The notes under the pieces: model-generated
The model's input: the letters and a program-made list of their open reading frames with translations, nothing else
Told to the model about the DNA's origin: nothing
Databases searched by the model: none
Translations under genes and position numbers: made by a program
Source: Bradyrhizobium manausense
Lineage (GTDB): Bacteria > Pseudomonadota > Alphaproteobacteria > Rhizobiales > Xanthobacteraceae
Assembly: GCF_018130615.1 (NCBI RefSeq)
Contig: NZ_JAFCKB010000015.1
Coordinates: 1 to 64,000, forward strand
Reading direction: 5' to 3'
DNA length: 64,000 nucleotides
Shown here: in pieces, positions 1 to 7,902 of the stretch
How the letters are laid out: each line of letters starts with the position of its first letter
How positions within the stretch are numbered: position 1 is the stretch's first letter

Positions 1-1272
1 CCCACGGCTGTCCGGTTTAGGTTTGAGGAAGACTTAGGCACATCTGCCGCTGATCTTGGACGGTCGGCGGCGGGGCGAGCAAGTTGTCGATACGGCGGCG
101 TTGCATGAGATTAGCGCGAACCAGCCTTGCGAAGACGAGCGGACTTCGAATGGCTTGCTGCGTGGCCTGAGCGAGGCGCAGCAGCAGGAAGGCGATCAGG
201 GCAACGGCAATCTGGATTCGCACGGCGTTTTCTGAGGTGCCAACGAAGCGAGTGATCTTGAGGGTCTGCTTGACCCAGCGGAAGAACAGCTCGATGGCCC
301 AGCGGCGGCGGTAAAGATCGGCGATGTCCTCGGCGCTGGCATCGAGATCGTTCGACAGCAGGCGCAGCACCTTTCCTGTCTCGGTGGTGATGCGCACCTC
401 GCGCACCGCATCCTGCATCGGGTTGCGGCGGCATCTGGCTTGGCGTGCCGGGAGGAAGCCGATGCGATCGGACAGGATGTTGCTGCCCGGGGTGACCGGC
501 AGCTCCTTGACCACATCGATCGGGGTGTTGGATTTGAACCGGCTGACAATGCGGCAGCCGACGGCATCAAGCTCGGCCCACCAGGCATAATCGTAATATC
601 CGAGGTCGAAGACATAGGTCGCACCCGGCGTGATCGGCATCTGATGGGCTGCAGTGATGTCGTTGACGTTAGCAGCACTGACCGCGGCATAGATCGGACG
701 ATCGGCGTCGGCATCGTAGATCACGTGCACCTTGGCGCCGCAGACCCCGGACGAGAACCGGGCCCAGCCGGAGCTGTGCTCGCTCAAACGCACACTCGTG
801 GAATCAATTAGATAGGTCGTCTCGGCGAGCTTGCGGCGCAGCCCGCGATGGGCCTGCTTCATCATGACTTCCAGCAGTTCGCCGAACACCGCAACAGGCC
901 GCTTGGCATTGGCATCCGACATCGTCGACCGGCGGACCGGATCCGCGCCCAGATGATAGAGCCGGGCCGCGTGGCTCGAAAGCCCGGTCACGATCTCGCG
1001 CAAGCCCGAGGCGCCCGACAGCTGGCCGTAGAGCAGTGCCACAAACTGGCCCTTGGTCGAGAGCCGGCGAACCCGCGCGTCGGCATCATGATCGTCCACA
1101 AGCGCCTCGAACCGATGCCACGGCACAAGCTTCAGCAGATCGCGAAATACTGTATTGTGGTGCGGCATGGCGCTGATCTCCATTCGTGTCCCGGAACGCT
1201 TGCAGACGTCCAGGATCGAGTAGAATCAACGCCATGCGCTTCGCCAATAAATTTAAACCGGACAGCCGTGGG
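1..1272. mobile_element. IS4-family insertion sequence, complete, 1272 bp
   Basis: A perfect 19-bp terminal inverted repeat lies at 1-19 (starting CCCACGGCTG) and 1254-1272 (ending CAGCCGTGGG). Between the repeats is one intact transposase gene on the minus strand. The left terminus coincides with base 1 of the window, so the left flank and any target-site duplication cannot be seen. Bases just right of the element are TCAAGCCCGG. The element looks intact and potentially active because both ends and the full catalytic triad are present. Confidence 0.9.
17..1183 (-). CDS. IS4-family transposase (DUF4372 plus DDE domain)
   Basis: This 388-residue protein would catalyse cut-and-paste transposition of the surrounding element. 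The N-terminal part (about 8-100) resembles the DUF4372 domain found in one IS4 subgroup. The catalytic domain shows D127 in YLIDSTS, D193 in YVFDLGYYD, and the IS4 signature Y-(2)-R-(3)-E-(6)-K at YRRRWAIELF followed by FRWVK, with E298 as the third acidic residue. The reading frame is uninterrupted. Translation may start at residue 1 or at the Met at residue 6. The gene fills almost the whole element, and its stop lies inside or beside the left inverted repeat, as is usual for small IS elements. Confidence 0.92.
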   Translation of the reverse strand: MEISAMPHHNTVFRDLLKLVPWHRFEALVDDHDADARVRRLSTKGQFVALLYGQLSGASGLREIVTGLSSHAARLYHLGADPVRRSTMSDANAKRPVAVFGELLEVMMKQAHRGLRRKLAETTYLIDSTSVRLSEHSSGWARFSSGVCGAKVHVIYDADADRPIYAAVSAANVNDITAAHQMPITPGATYVFDLGYYDYAWWAELDAVGCRIVSRFKSNTPIDVVKELPVTPGSNILSDRIGFLPARQARCRRNPMQDAVREVRITTETGKVLRLLSNDLDASAEDIADLYRRRWAIELFFRWVKQTLKITRFVGTSENAVRIQIAVALIAFLLLRLAQATQQAIRSPLVFARLVRANLMQRRRIDNLLAPPPTVQDQRQMCLSLPQT

Positions 1273-1440
1273 TCAAGCCCGGCCATGACGATGTGGAGAG
1301 GCCTGACCCCAGTCTAGCACCGCGCCCTTTGAACATCCGCCCGTCCTATGCGACAGATGTTCATCCGCCATTCAGCAATCTCCAGCTGATATCGGCCGAT
1401 CTCGCCTCGTATTCTCACCGGGACCTCATTCGTGGCTTTG

Positions 1441-2886
1441 ATGGTGGCTTGGCGCCGCGTCGTGTTTGCTTTGCCGCTGCTGGCGCTGCCGCTGGCCGGC
1501 GCGGACAGGGCGTGCGCGTCCGATGCAATCGAACTCGCGCAAGCGCAGACACAAGCGCAGCCGCAGGCCCAACCGACACCCGCGCCCTCGCCAGCCCCAT
1601 CGGCCTCCCCTGCGCCGGCCGCCGATGCACAACCCGCGGCCGTTGAGCCGATCGGCAACGTCGCGACCGTGACGGGGATCGCGACCGTGATCCGCGACAA
1701 GAACTCATATCCGCTGAGAGTGCGTGACGACATCTATCTCAACGACGTCGTGCAGACCTCCTCGAACTCGTCGCTCGGCATCACCTTCAACGACGCCACC
1801 ACGTTCAACCTCTCCGCCAGCTCCAAGATCACCATCGACAATTACGTCTATGAGGACGGCGGCAAGCAGAATTCGGCGATCTTCGATGTCGGCAAAGGCA
1901 CGGTCGCGTTCGTTGCCGCAGCCGTGGCGAAGACCGGCGACATGAAGATCGCGACGCCGACCGCGACGCTCGGCATCCGCGGCACCACCGGCGTCGTCGA
2001 CGTGCCCGAGGGCGCGGCCGCGAGCAGCGCCAACAACGTTAACATCAAGCTCTATCCCGACGCCGACGGCCGGGTCGGCCATATCGAGGTCAACGACCGC
2101 GCCAGCGGCACGCGGCTCGGCGCGCTGACGCAGGCCTCCAGCGGCTTTGCGATCCGGCCGGGTGCGGCCGGCCCGGGCGGCATGCGCTTCGCCGCGGTGC
2201 CGATCACGATCCCGCCGCAGCAGATCGCGCGCGACCGCGGCTTCGTCAGCCAGGTTCACGCAGCGCAGACCACCGGCCGCCAGATCGTCACCGAGCAACG
2301 CGACTTCCGCCGCGCCAATCCGGCCGCGATCAGCCGCATTCCGCGGCCGGCGCAGCCGCCGCAGCAACAGCAATTGCGCCCGAATCCGGCGCCGAGCCAG
2401 CAGCCGCAGCGACCGAACGGACAACCGGGCCAGCCCGGTCAGAACAACCGTCCGGGCCAGCAGCCGCCGGGTGCGCCGGGTCGCCAAGGAACGCAACCGG
2501 GCACGCAGCAACCGCAGCGCCAAGGCGGCGGCGCCCAACCGAGTACGCCGCGCGCGGGCCAAGGTCCGCAGCAGCCCGGCCAGCAGGGCGCGGGACAGCC
2601 GGCCGCCCAGCCGCGCACCGGACAAGGCACGCAGCCCGGCGCCGCGCCGCAGACGCAGCCACAGCGCAGCGGACAACCGCCGCAGCGGCCAGGCGCGATC
2701 ACGCCCCAGCCGGGCACGACGCCACAGCCGCAAACGCCGCGCACCGGATTGCAGCCCGGCGGACGGCCGACCGCCCAGCCGCAGCAAGGCGCAGCGCCAC
2801 GCCAGCCCGGCTTCCAGCAGCGCTTGCCCGCCGCGCCACGCAGAGCCGCGCCTGCACCGGCGCCAAAGGAAAAGAAGAAGCGATGA
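1441..2886 (+). CDS. FecR-domain exported protein with Pro/Gln-rich tail
   Basis: The protein (about 481 residues) starts with a basic, hydrophobic signal-like segment ending near GADRACASD. A FecR-like beta domain follows at about residues 75-200: it begins GNVATVTGIATVIRD and contains LGIRGTTGVVDVPEG. The remaining half is low-complexity, rich in Pro, Gln, Gly and Arg, and ends in a lysine-rich KEKKKR. FecR domains in sensors bind envelope signals, but here there is no sigma factor or TonB receptor nearby, so a structural or cell-surface role is as likely. An in-frame GTG lies three codons upstream; I chose the ATG. The gene sits alone just right of the insertion sequence. Confidence 0.75.
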   Translation: MVAWRRVVFALPLLALPLAGADRACASDAIELAQAQTQAQPQAQPTPAPSPAPSASPAPAADAQPAAVEPIGNVATVTGIATVIRDKNSYPLRVRDDIYLNDVVQTSSNSSLGITFNDATTFNLSASSKITIDNYVYEDGGKQNSAIFDVGKGTVAFVAAAVAKTGDMKIATPTATLGIRGTTGVVDVPEGAAASSANNVNIKLYPDADGRVGHIEVNDRASGTRLGALTQASSGFAIRPGAAGPGGMRFAAVPITIPPQQIARDRGFVSQVHAAQTTGRQIVTEQRDFRRANPAAISRIPRPAQPPQQQQLRPNPAPSQQPQRPNGQPGQPGQNNRPGQQPPGAPGRQGTQPGTQQPQRQGGGAQPSTPRAGQGPQQPGQQGAGQPAAQPRTGQGTQPGAAPQTQPQRSGQPPQRPGAITPQPGTTPQPQTPRTGLQPGGRPTAQPQQGAAPRQPGFQQRLPAAPRRAAPAPAPKEKKKR

Positions 2887-2916
2887 AGAAGCGATAGAGT
2901 CTGGTGTGCGCTGAAG

Positions 2917-2972
2917 CGCTCGGTGCGCTCCCTCGCTCCGCTCTTGCGGGGAGAGGTGAAAGAGAGGTCTCA
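2917..2972. repeat. Interspersed repeat fragment (GCGGGGAGAG family)
   Basis: The segment with CTCCCTCGCTCCGC and TTGCGGGGAGAGG resembles part of the larger repeat at 57523-57672. It lies between the convergent ends of the FecR gene and the Nudix gene and overlaps the last codons of the latter. It is a partial copy and carries no obvious long stem of its own. Confidence 0.5.
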
Positions 2973-3542
2973 CGCCTCGCCGCGCAGCCAGGCTCGCACC
3001 TTCTGCAGCAAACCGTGTCGCAGCTCATCGACGGAGGCGGCCTCAGCCGGCGTCAGCGTCTGCAAGGCCGCGTCGATATCATCGGCGGCCAGTGTCGGCG
3101 TCGGCTCAGTTGCCGCAGGCGCAAGCCCGGCCGCCGCGACCGCGATCGGGCCGACCTGGGTGAGGAACGCGCGCTCATATTCGCGCGACAGGCGCGCCAG
3201 CGCGTCGTCCAGCGTCAGCCAGTCGACGGCCTTGATGTCGTTCATCAGCTTCCGGACCGGGCCGCCCTCGGCCTCCATCCGCCAGAAATGCACGACCTTG
3301 GAGCGGCCTCCCGACTGGTACACGAGCGTGCCCAGAAATTCGTGCATCGCAACGTCGTGACCGGTCTCCTCCAGCACCTCGCGGTGCGCGGCCTGCTTCG
3401 GCGTCTCGCCGTCGTCGAGCTTGCCCTTGGGCAAAACCCATTCATTGCGCTTGCGCTGGCGTACGACCGCAATCAGCGGCGCGTCGCCCCGCCGCAGTAC
3501 AATCCCACCCGCCGCCATCACCGGCGCCCGCGCCATCGCCAA
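2970..3542 (-). CDS. Nudix hydrolase
   Basis: The 190-residue protein contains a full Nudix box, GKLDDGETPKQAAHREVLEE followed by TGHD, matching GX5EX7REUXEEXGU, so the metal-binding glutamates are present. Nudix enzymes hydrolyse nucleoside diphosphates linked to another group; the substrate cannot be read from sequence. The N-terminal region MAAGGIVLRRG and the WVLPKGKL segment are typical. An Ala/Pro-rich C-terminal extension (about residues 130-190) goes beyond the usual 140-residue domain. The gene is on the same strand as psd and about 60 bp downstream of it, separated by a strong stem-loop. Confidence 0.88.
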   Translation of the reverse strand: MAMARAPVMAAGGIVLRRGDAPLIAVVRQRKRNEWVLPKGKLDDGETPKQAAHREVLEETGHDVAMHEFLGTLVYQSGGRSKVVHFWRMEAEGGPVRKLMNDIKAVDWLTLDDALARLSREYERAFLTQVGPIAVAAAGLAPAATEPTPTLAADDIDAALQTLTPAEAASVDELRHGLLQKVRAWLRGEA

Positions 3543-3558
3543 TCCTGTCGTGCCGTCT

Positions 3559-3596
3559 CGCCGTCCCCGCCGCCGATATAGGCGGCGGGGACGGCG
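3559..3596 (-). terminator. Strong stem-loop after psd
   Basis: A perfect 16-bp inverted repeat occupies 3559-3574 and 3581-3596 with a 6-base loop GATATA. It lies just downstream of the psd stop codon on the minus strand and upstream of the Nudix gene. There is no clear T tract on either strand, so it could be an atypical terminator or an mRNA-stabilising hairpin. Confidence 0.6.
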
Positions 3597-3605
3597 GATT
3601 GAAGG

Positions 3606-4469
3606 CTAGTTTCTTTTTAGCAGCGCTTGACCGGCGCGGATGCGCGTGCCTTCGGCGATGCCGTCACAGAACGAAAAGTCACCCGGTGTGAGGATGATAA
3701 TGGTCGAGCCGTGCTCGAACCAGCCGAGCTCCTCACCCTTGATCACGCTGACGTCGCAGGGGAAATTGACAGGTCCCTTCATCTGCGCGTTCAGCACCAT
3801 GTCGAGGAAGTGCAGACGGATGCTCGCGACCAGGATTGCGGCCACCGGCACCAGCGTCACGGCCTCGCCGGTCGACAAATGCGTGCGGATCACCGCGCGC
3901 TCGTTCTTGCAGAACAAGCGCTCGACCCGCTTGAGCGCGATCGGATTGACGTTCCAGACATCGCCATGGATCAGCGTGACGCGCTCGATATGCGCATCAT
4001 GGGGCGCGTGGAAGCGGTGATACATGCTCGAGGTCAGCCGCAGCGTCACGAAGCTTCCGTTGCGGTGCTGCTCGACCAGCGCGGGATCACCCAGCAGGTC
4101 GAGCAGCGAATAGGGCGCGCCCTTGACCTGAAACAGCTCGGTATCGGCGATCTTGCCGTGGGCACCGACGATGCCGTCCGAGGGACTGGCGACCACCGAA
4201 GGATCGGGATCGAACGGACGCAGGCCCGGCTTCAGCTCACGGGTAAAACAGTCGTGCAAGCTCTTGAAGTGGGTCTTACGCGCCTCCGACAGATCGAGGT
4301 CGGAGAACAGCTTCCACAGCGCGATCGAGAAGTCGCGCACCAGCGGGTTCTCGATCTTGGAGAACCAGCCCATGAAGCGGGTCAGGCCTGCGCGCGGGAT
4401 GCGGTTGGTCAACAGGAAGTTGAGGTCTTCCTGCTGGGTGAAAGAGGCGATGAGGGCTTTGACTGTCAT
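3606..4469 (-). CDS. psd: Phosphatidylserine decarboxylase
   Basis: The protein (287 residues) converts phosphatidylserine to phosphatidylethanolamine at the inner membrane. The autocleavage site that yields the pyruvoyl alpha subunit is visible near the C-terminus in EHGSTIIIL (the GST motif; Ser becomes pyruvoyl). Other family features are YHRFHAPHDA and the N-terminal FTRELKPG segment. The length matches the larger E. coli-type enzyme rather than the shorter about 230-residue rhizobial type that sits with pssA. It is divergent from a class III aminotransferase with only 35 bp between start codons, and a lipid methyltransferase lies a few genes away. Confidence 0.9.
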   Translation of the reverse strand: MTVKALIASFTQQEDLNFLLTNRIPRAGLTRFMGWFSKIENPLVRDFSIALWKLFSDLDLSEARKTHFKSLHDCFTRELKPGLRPFDPDPSVVASPSDGIVGAHGKIADTELFQVKGAPYSLLDLLGDPALVEQHRNGSFVTLRLTSSMYHRFHAPHDAHIERVTLIHGDVWNVNPIALKRVERLFCKNERAVIRTHLSTGEAVTLVPVAAILVASIRLHFLDMVLNAQMKGPVNFPCDVSVIKGEELGWFEHGSTIIILTPGDFSFCDGIAEGTRIRAGQALLKRN

Positions 4470-4504
4470 GAATCTGTCAGCTCACAGTATTAGCGCTTGT
4501 TGTC

Positions 4505-6169
4505 ATGGAAACGACACTCCCGATTCTCTCGATGTCCGTGGCCGCCGCAGCGTCTGCTGCCGCCGTCCTCCCGAAGATCAAGGCGCGGGTCGAGTTGTCC
4601 CGCGCCAAGCACCGCTCGCTCGCGGGGCACTCCAAGATGTCGCGCCGGGTGGCAAAGCTGCTCCCGTTCTACGAGTTCGCGGGCGACAAGTATTTCGGCT
4701 GCGACGGCGCGCCTGACAACGTGGTGAAGCAGCGCAAGGATGCCTTCTTCCGCCTCGCAGCTCTCTACGCCGAGCGCTACCCCAAGGGCCGCGCGATGAC
4801 GAAGGAGGCGGCGGAGACGATCTCCGACCTCAACTTCACCGAAAGCTACCGCGTGCCGTTCCAGTTCTCGCGGCTCATCCGCGAGCATCTGGGCACCTCG
4901 ACCTTCATGGAGTCCTCGAGCGGCGTCACCGTCACCGATGTCGACGGCAACACGTCCTACGATCTCACCGGCTCCTACGGCGTCAACATCTTCGGCAACG
5001 ACTTCTACAAGGAGTGCATCGAGGGCTCCGAGAAGCGTGCTCATGCGCTGGGTCCAGTGCTCGGCCCCTACCATCCCGTCATCCTCGAGAACGTGCAGCG
5101 GCTCTGCCAGATCTCGGGCCTCGACGAGGTCTCGTTCCACATGTCCGGCACCGAAGCCGTGATGCAGGCGGTGCGGCTCGCGCGCTACCACACCAAGCGC
5201 ACGCATCTGGTCCGTTTCGCCGGCGCCTATCACGGCTGGTGGGGCGACGTGCAGCCCGGCGTCGGCAACCCGATCAATGCGCACGAGACCTACACGCTCT
5301 CCGAGATGTCCGAGAAGACGCTGCACGTCCTGCGCACGCGCAAGGACATCGCCTGCGTGCTGGTCAATCCGCTGCAGGGCCTGCATCCCAACGTCAACGC
5401 GCCCGGCGATTCCTCGCTGGTCGATTCCTCCCGCGGCGGCAATTTCGATCGCGCCGCCTACACCGAATGGCTCAAGAAGTTGCGCGAGGTCTGCGACCAA
5501 CGCGGCATCGTGCTGATCTTCGACGAGGTCTTCGTCGGCTTCCGTCTCGCCGCCGGCGGCGCCCAGGAATATTTCGGCGTCAAGGCCGACATGGTGACCT
5601 ACGGCAAGAGCCTCGCCGGCGGCCTGCCGGTCGGCGTGGTCTGCGGCAAGAAGGAGCTGATGCGCCGCTTCCGCGACGACCGTCCCGCCGACCTCTGCTT
5701 CGCCCGCGGCACCTTCAACTCGCACCCCTACGTCATGACGGCGATGGACGAGTTTCTGAGCCGGCTCGCCAGCCCGAACTTCCGTGCCATCTATGACGGC
5801 CTCGATGCGACCTGGAACGGCCGCGTCGAGAAACTCAACAAGATGATGACGGACGCCAGGCTGCCGGTGCAGTTCGCCAACTTCTCGTCGATCTGGACGG
5901 TGAAATACACCACCCCGTCCCGCTACAACTGGATGCTGCAATATTATCTGCGCGCCGAGGGCCTGTCCCTGAGCTGGGTCGGCACCGGCCGGCTGATCTT
6001 CAGCCTGAACTACACCGACGCCGACTTCGCCGAAGTCGCCGAGCGCTTCGTCCGCGCCGCGGAGAAGATGAAGGCCGACGGTTTCTGGTGGCACGACGGC
6101 GCGCTCACCAACAAGAACATCAAGCGGCAGATTTTGAAAGAGATGCTGGCCAAGCGCTTTGGGCGCTGA
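4505..6169 (+). CDS. Class III PLP-dependent aminotransferase
   Basis: This 554-residue protein belongs to the class III aminotransferase family (glutamate-1-semialdehyde aminomutase-like). Residues typical of the fold are HMSGTEAVMQAVRLAR (phosphate binding), GAYHGWWG, IFDEVFVGFR (the Asp that contacts the pyridine nitrogen), and MVTYGKSLAGGLP with the Schiff-base Lys at about residue 368. It is roughly 120 residues longer than usual, with a helical N-terminal extension of about 100 residues. A second in-frame Met (position 4532) could be the real start. The substrate is unknown; the setting next to psd, a lipid methyltransferase and a glycosyltransferase suggests an amino-group transfer linked to lipids, which is inference. 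Confidence 0.82.
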   Translation: METTLPILSMSVAAAASAAAVLPKIKARVELSRAKHRSLAGHSKMSRRVAKLLPFYEFAGDKYFGCDGAPDNVVKQRKDAFFRLAALYAERYPKGRAMTKEAAETISDLNFTESYRVPFQFSRLIREHLGTSTFMESSSGVTVTDVDGNTSYDLTGSYGVNIFGNDFYKECIEGSEKRAHALGPVLGPYHPVILENVQRLCQISGLDEVSFHMSGTEAVMQAVRLARYHTKRTHLVRFAGAYHGWWGDVQPGVGNPINAHETYTLSEMSEKTLHVLRTRKDIACVLVNPLQGLHPNVNAPGDSSLVDSSRGGNFDRAAYTEWLKKLREVCDQRGIVLIFDEVFVGFRLAAGGAQEYFGVKADMVTYGKSLAGGLPVGVVCGKKELMRRFRDDRPADLCFARGTFNSHPYVMTAMDEFLSRLASPNFRAIYDGLDATWNGRVEKLNKMMTDARLPVQFANFSSIWTVKYTTPSRYNWMLQYYLRAEGLSLSWVGTGRLIFSLNYTDADFAEVAERFVRAAEKMKADGFWWHDGALTNKNIKRQILKEMLAKRFGR

Positions 6170-6188
6170 GGCTGGCTCTACCCTCTCC

Positions 6189-6268
6189 GTCATTCCGGGG
6201 CGATGCGAAGCATCGAACCCGGAATCTCGAGATTTCGGATTCGGCTCTTCGAGCCGCCCCGGAATGAC
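6189..6268. repeat. Palindromic repeat, family A (GTCATTCCGGGG)
   Basis: Inverted ends GTCATTCCGGGG at 6189-6200 and CCCCGGAATGAC at 6257-6268 enclose further short palindromes such as CGATGCGAAGCATCG. Other copies in this window are at 19878, 26094, 58570 and 59131. It lies in the gap between the convergent aminotransferase and membrane-protein genes and may also serve as a terminator. Confidence 0.85.
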
Positions 6269-6296
6269 GAAGCGTGAAGTGCCCCCCAAGACGTGG

Positions 6297-6319
6297 ATGC
6301 CCGGCACGAGGCCGGGCAT
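6297..6319. terminator. Small stem-loop between convergent genes
   Basis: A 9-bp inverted repeat ATGCCCGGC / GCCGGGCAT with loop ACGAG follows the family A repeat. It lies just before the stop of the minus-strand membrane-protein gene at 6364. No T tract follows it. Confidence 0.4.
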
Positions 6320-6363
6320 GACGCAACCATCAGACATCGGAGTATGTGGTGAGAACAGCGCGC

Positions 6364-7023
6364 TCAGGCGTGCTGCTCTTCGAGCCCAGGCTCGGAGATG
6401 AGGCCGAGCGTATGCTCGGGGTTGAGATGCAGGCCGGGATCCATCAGTTCGCCGCGCATCAAGGCAAGCGGAGCGCTGCGATAGAGCATCAAATCGTGGA
6501 AGGGGTCGGTCAGGATCTTGGTCATCCAGACGAGGCCGGTCTCGACGTCACGGATGAAGAACAGGTGCACGGTGCGGAACAACAGACCGCCGCCGCCGAT
6601 CACGAGCCAGATCTTGGCCACCTGGCGCATGAAGTCGGTCGCGCTGGCCCAGGGCGTGAACAGGCCGAACAGCGTCGGATCGACGAACAGCACCAGCGGC
6701 GACAGCGCCCAGATCGCCATCAGCACCACCTTGCGCTGCAAATTGTAGCCGACCTTGATCTCTTCCTTGTACTCGTGGGTCGCCTGGTTGATGTGGTCGT
6801 AGTCGTGCGGCTCGAAGAAGAAGTGACCCGCCTGGCGCGAGGTCATCGAGACCAGCCAGCCGACCAGCGCCGAGATCATGGGGTCGACGAACAGCCAGAC
6901 ATAGGCGAACAGAAAGCTCAGAGCGCTGACGAAGTGCAGGCTCTGATTGATGCGGCTATGGTGATAGTAGCGATGGTCGTCCCAGCGCTGGATCCGCAGC
7001 TGCTCGAGATAATTCTTGATCAT
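6364..7023 (-). CDS. Histidine-rich multi-pass membrane protein (DUF962-like features)
   Basis: I place the start at the ATG at 7023, because GGGGAAGAG lies six bases upstream; a longer frame from 7092 lacks such a site. The protein (219 residues) has about four hydrophobic segments. Its histidines are arranged like a membrane iron oxygenase: HRYYHH (17-22), H30 in SLHFVS, H67 in RQAGHFFFEPH, H73, H77 and H83. The pattern YHH..INQSLHFVS then QAGHFFFE is reminiscent of the DUF962/Mpo1 family, whose yeast member is an Fe-dependent dioxygenase in sphingoid-base breakdown. That link is by eye only. The gene lies downstream of, and in line with, the methyltransferase and glycosyltransferase. Confidence 0.6.
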   Translation of the reverse strand: MIKNYLEQLRIQRWDDHRYYHHSRINQSLHFVSALSFLFAYVWLFVDPMISALVGWLVSMTSRQAGHFFFEPHDYDHINQATHEYKEEIKVGYNLQRKVVLMAIWALSPLVLFVDPTLFGLFTPWASATDFMRQVAKIWLVIGGGGLLFRTVHLFFIRDVETGLVWMTKILTDPFHDLMLYRSAPLALMRGELMDPGLHLNPEHTLGLISEPGLEEQHA

Positions 7024-7140
7024 GCTCTTCCCCAAAATGCTTTCGGGTTCAGGATTTACAGAGATTCGATGTACGCCGTGTGACATCATCATCTTGTCAT
7101 GTGACGATGCGCAGTGACGCGGTGACGCACGCGAACGCGT

Positions 7141-7164
7141 GAGCGGCGGAGCGAGCCGCCGCTC
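7141..7164 (-). terminator. Stem-loop downstream of the methyltransferase gene
   Basis: A 9-bp inverted repeat GAGCGGCGG (7141-7149) / CCGCCGCTC (7156-7164) with a six-base loop lies 16 bp beyond the stop codon of the minus-strand methyltransferase gene. No T tract is visible, so its role as terminator is uncertain. Confidence 0.45.
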
Positions 7165-7179
7165 GTACGCAAGCCCTGC

Positions 7180-7869
7180 TCAGGCCGCCTTGGCGATGTC
7201 GACCTTGCGGAAGCGCACCAGCGAGAAATGGCCGAGCGGCGGAATCAGGCGGCGCTCGGCGAGCTCGATGCCACGCGCGCCGGCCAGCCATTTGGCGTAA
7301 CGCGACCAGGCGAACTCGGCGGTGCGGAAACCGAGCGGACGCACCACCGGCTGGAGCTTCTGCTCGATGAAGCGGCGCATGCCGGTGTCGGCGCTGACGC
7401 GGGTGAGGATGATCAGCTCGCCACCCGGACGCAGCACGCGGGCGAATTCGTCGAGCGCCTTCTCCGGATTCGGCACGGCGGTGACGACATACTGGGCCAT
7501 GACGACGTCGAAGGAATTGTCGGGGAATTCGAGCTTCTCGGCGTCCATCACCGCGAGGCCTTCCACGTTCTTCAAATTGCCTTCGCTGACGCGGCGGCGC
7601 GCCTTGTCGAGCATCGCCTCCGAAATATCGGTGCCGAAGATGCGCAGGTTCGGGGCATAGAGCGGCAGCGAGATGCCGGTGCCAACGCCCACTTCGAGCA
7701 CGCGACCGCCGATCTTGTTGGTCGCCGCGATCGCGGCCTGGCGGCCCTTGGCGAACACACCGCCGAACACGAGATCGTAGACGGGCGCCCAGCGATCATA
7801 GGCTTGCTCGACCGTGCCACGGGTGAGGTCGAGCTGCTGGGTGCCGTCAAGGTTCATGATCTTAGCCAT
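7180..7869 (-). CDS. Class I methyltransferase, phospholipid N-methyltransferase-like
   Basis: The protein (229 residues) has the SAM-binding motif VLEVGVGTGISLP at about 57-69, then GTDISEAMLDKARRR and an acidic motif at VMDAEKLEFPDNSFDVV. The N-terminal block YDRWAPVYDLVFGG and overall length resemble the Rhodobacter-type phosphatidylethanolamine N-methyltransferases, of which Bradyrhizobium has several (PmtX group) that methylate PE toward phosphatidylcholine. Membership of that group is likely but not proven; a ubiquinone-type methyltransferase is the alternative. The start lies 33 bp after the stop of the glycosyltransferase gene, so the two are probably co-transcribed. The nearby psd makes the PE substrate. 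Confidence 0.75.
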   Translation of the reverse strand: MAKIMNLDGTQQLDLTRGTVEQAYDRWAPVYDLVFGGVFAKGRQAAIAATNKIGGRVLEVGVGTGISLPLYAPNLRIFGTDISEAMLDKARRRVSEGNLKNVEGLAVMDAEKLEFPDNSFDVVMAQYVVTAVPNPEKALDEFARVLRPGGELIILTRVSADTGMRRFIEQKLQPVVRPLGFRTAEFAWSRYAKWLAGARGIELAERRLIPPLGHFSLVRFRKVDIAKAA

Positions 7870-7902
7870 CGATGAGGTTCTCGCTGTGGGTCAAAATGGG
7901 GA

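Noticed and set aside
4490-6337. A 615-residue minus-strand frame opposite the aminotransferase gene
   Set aside because: It is the mirror of a GC-rich coding region; the plus-strand frame has clear aminotransferase motifs.
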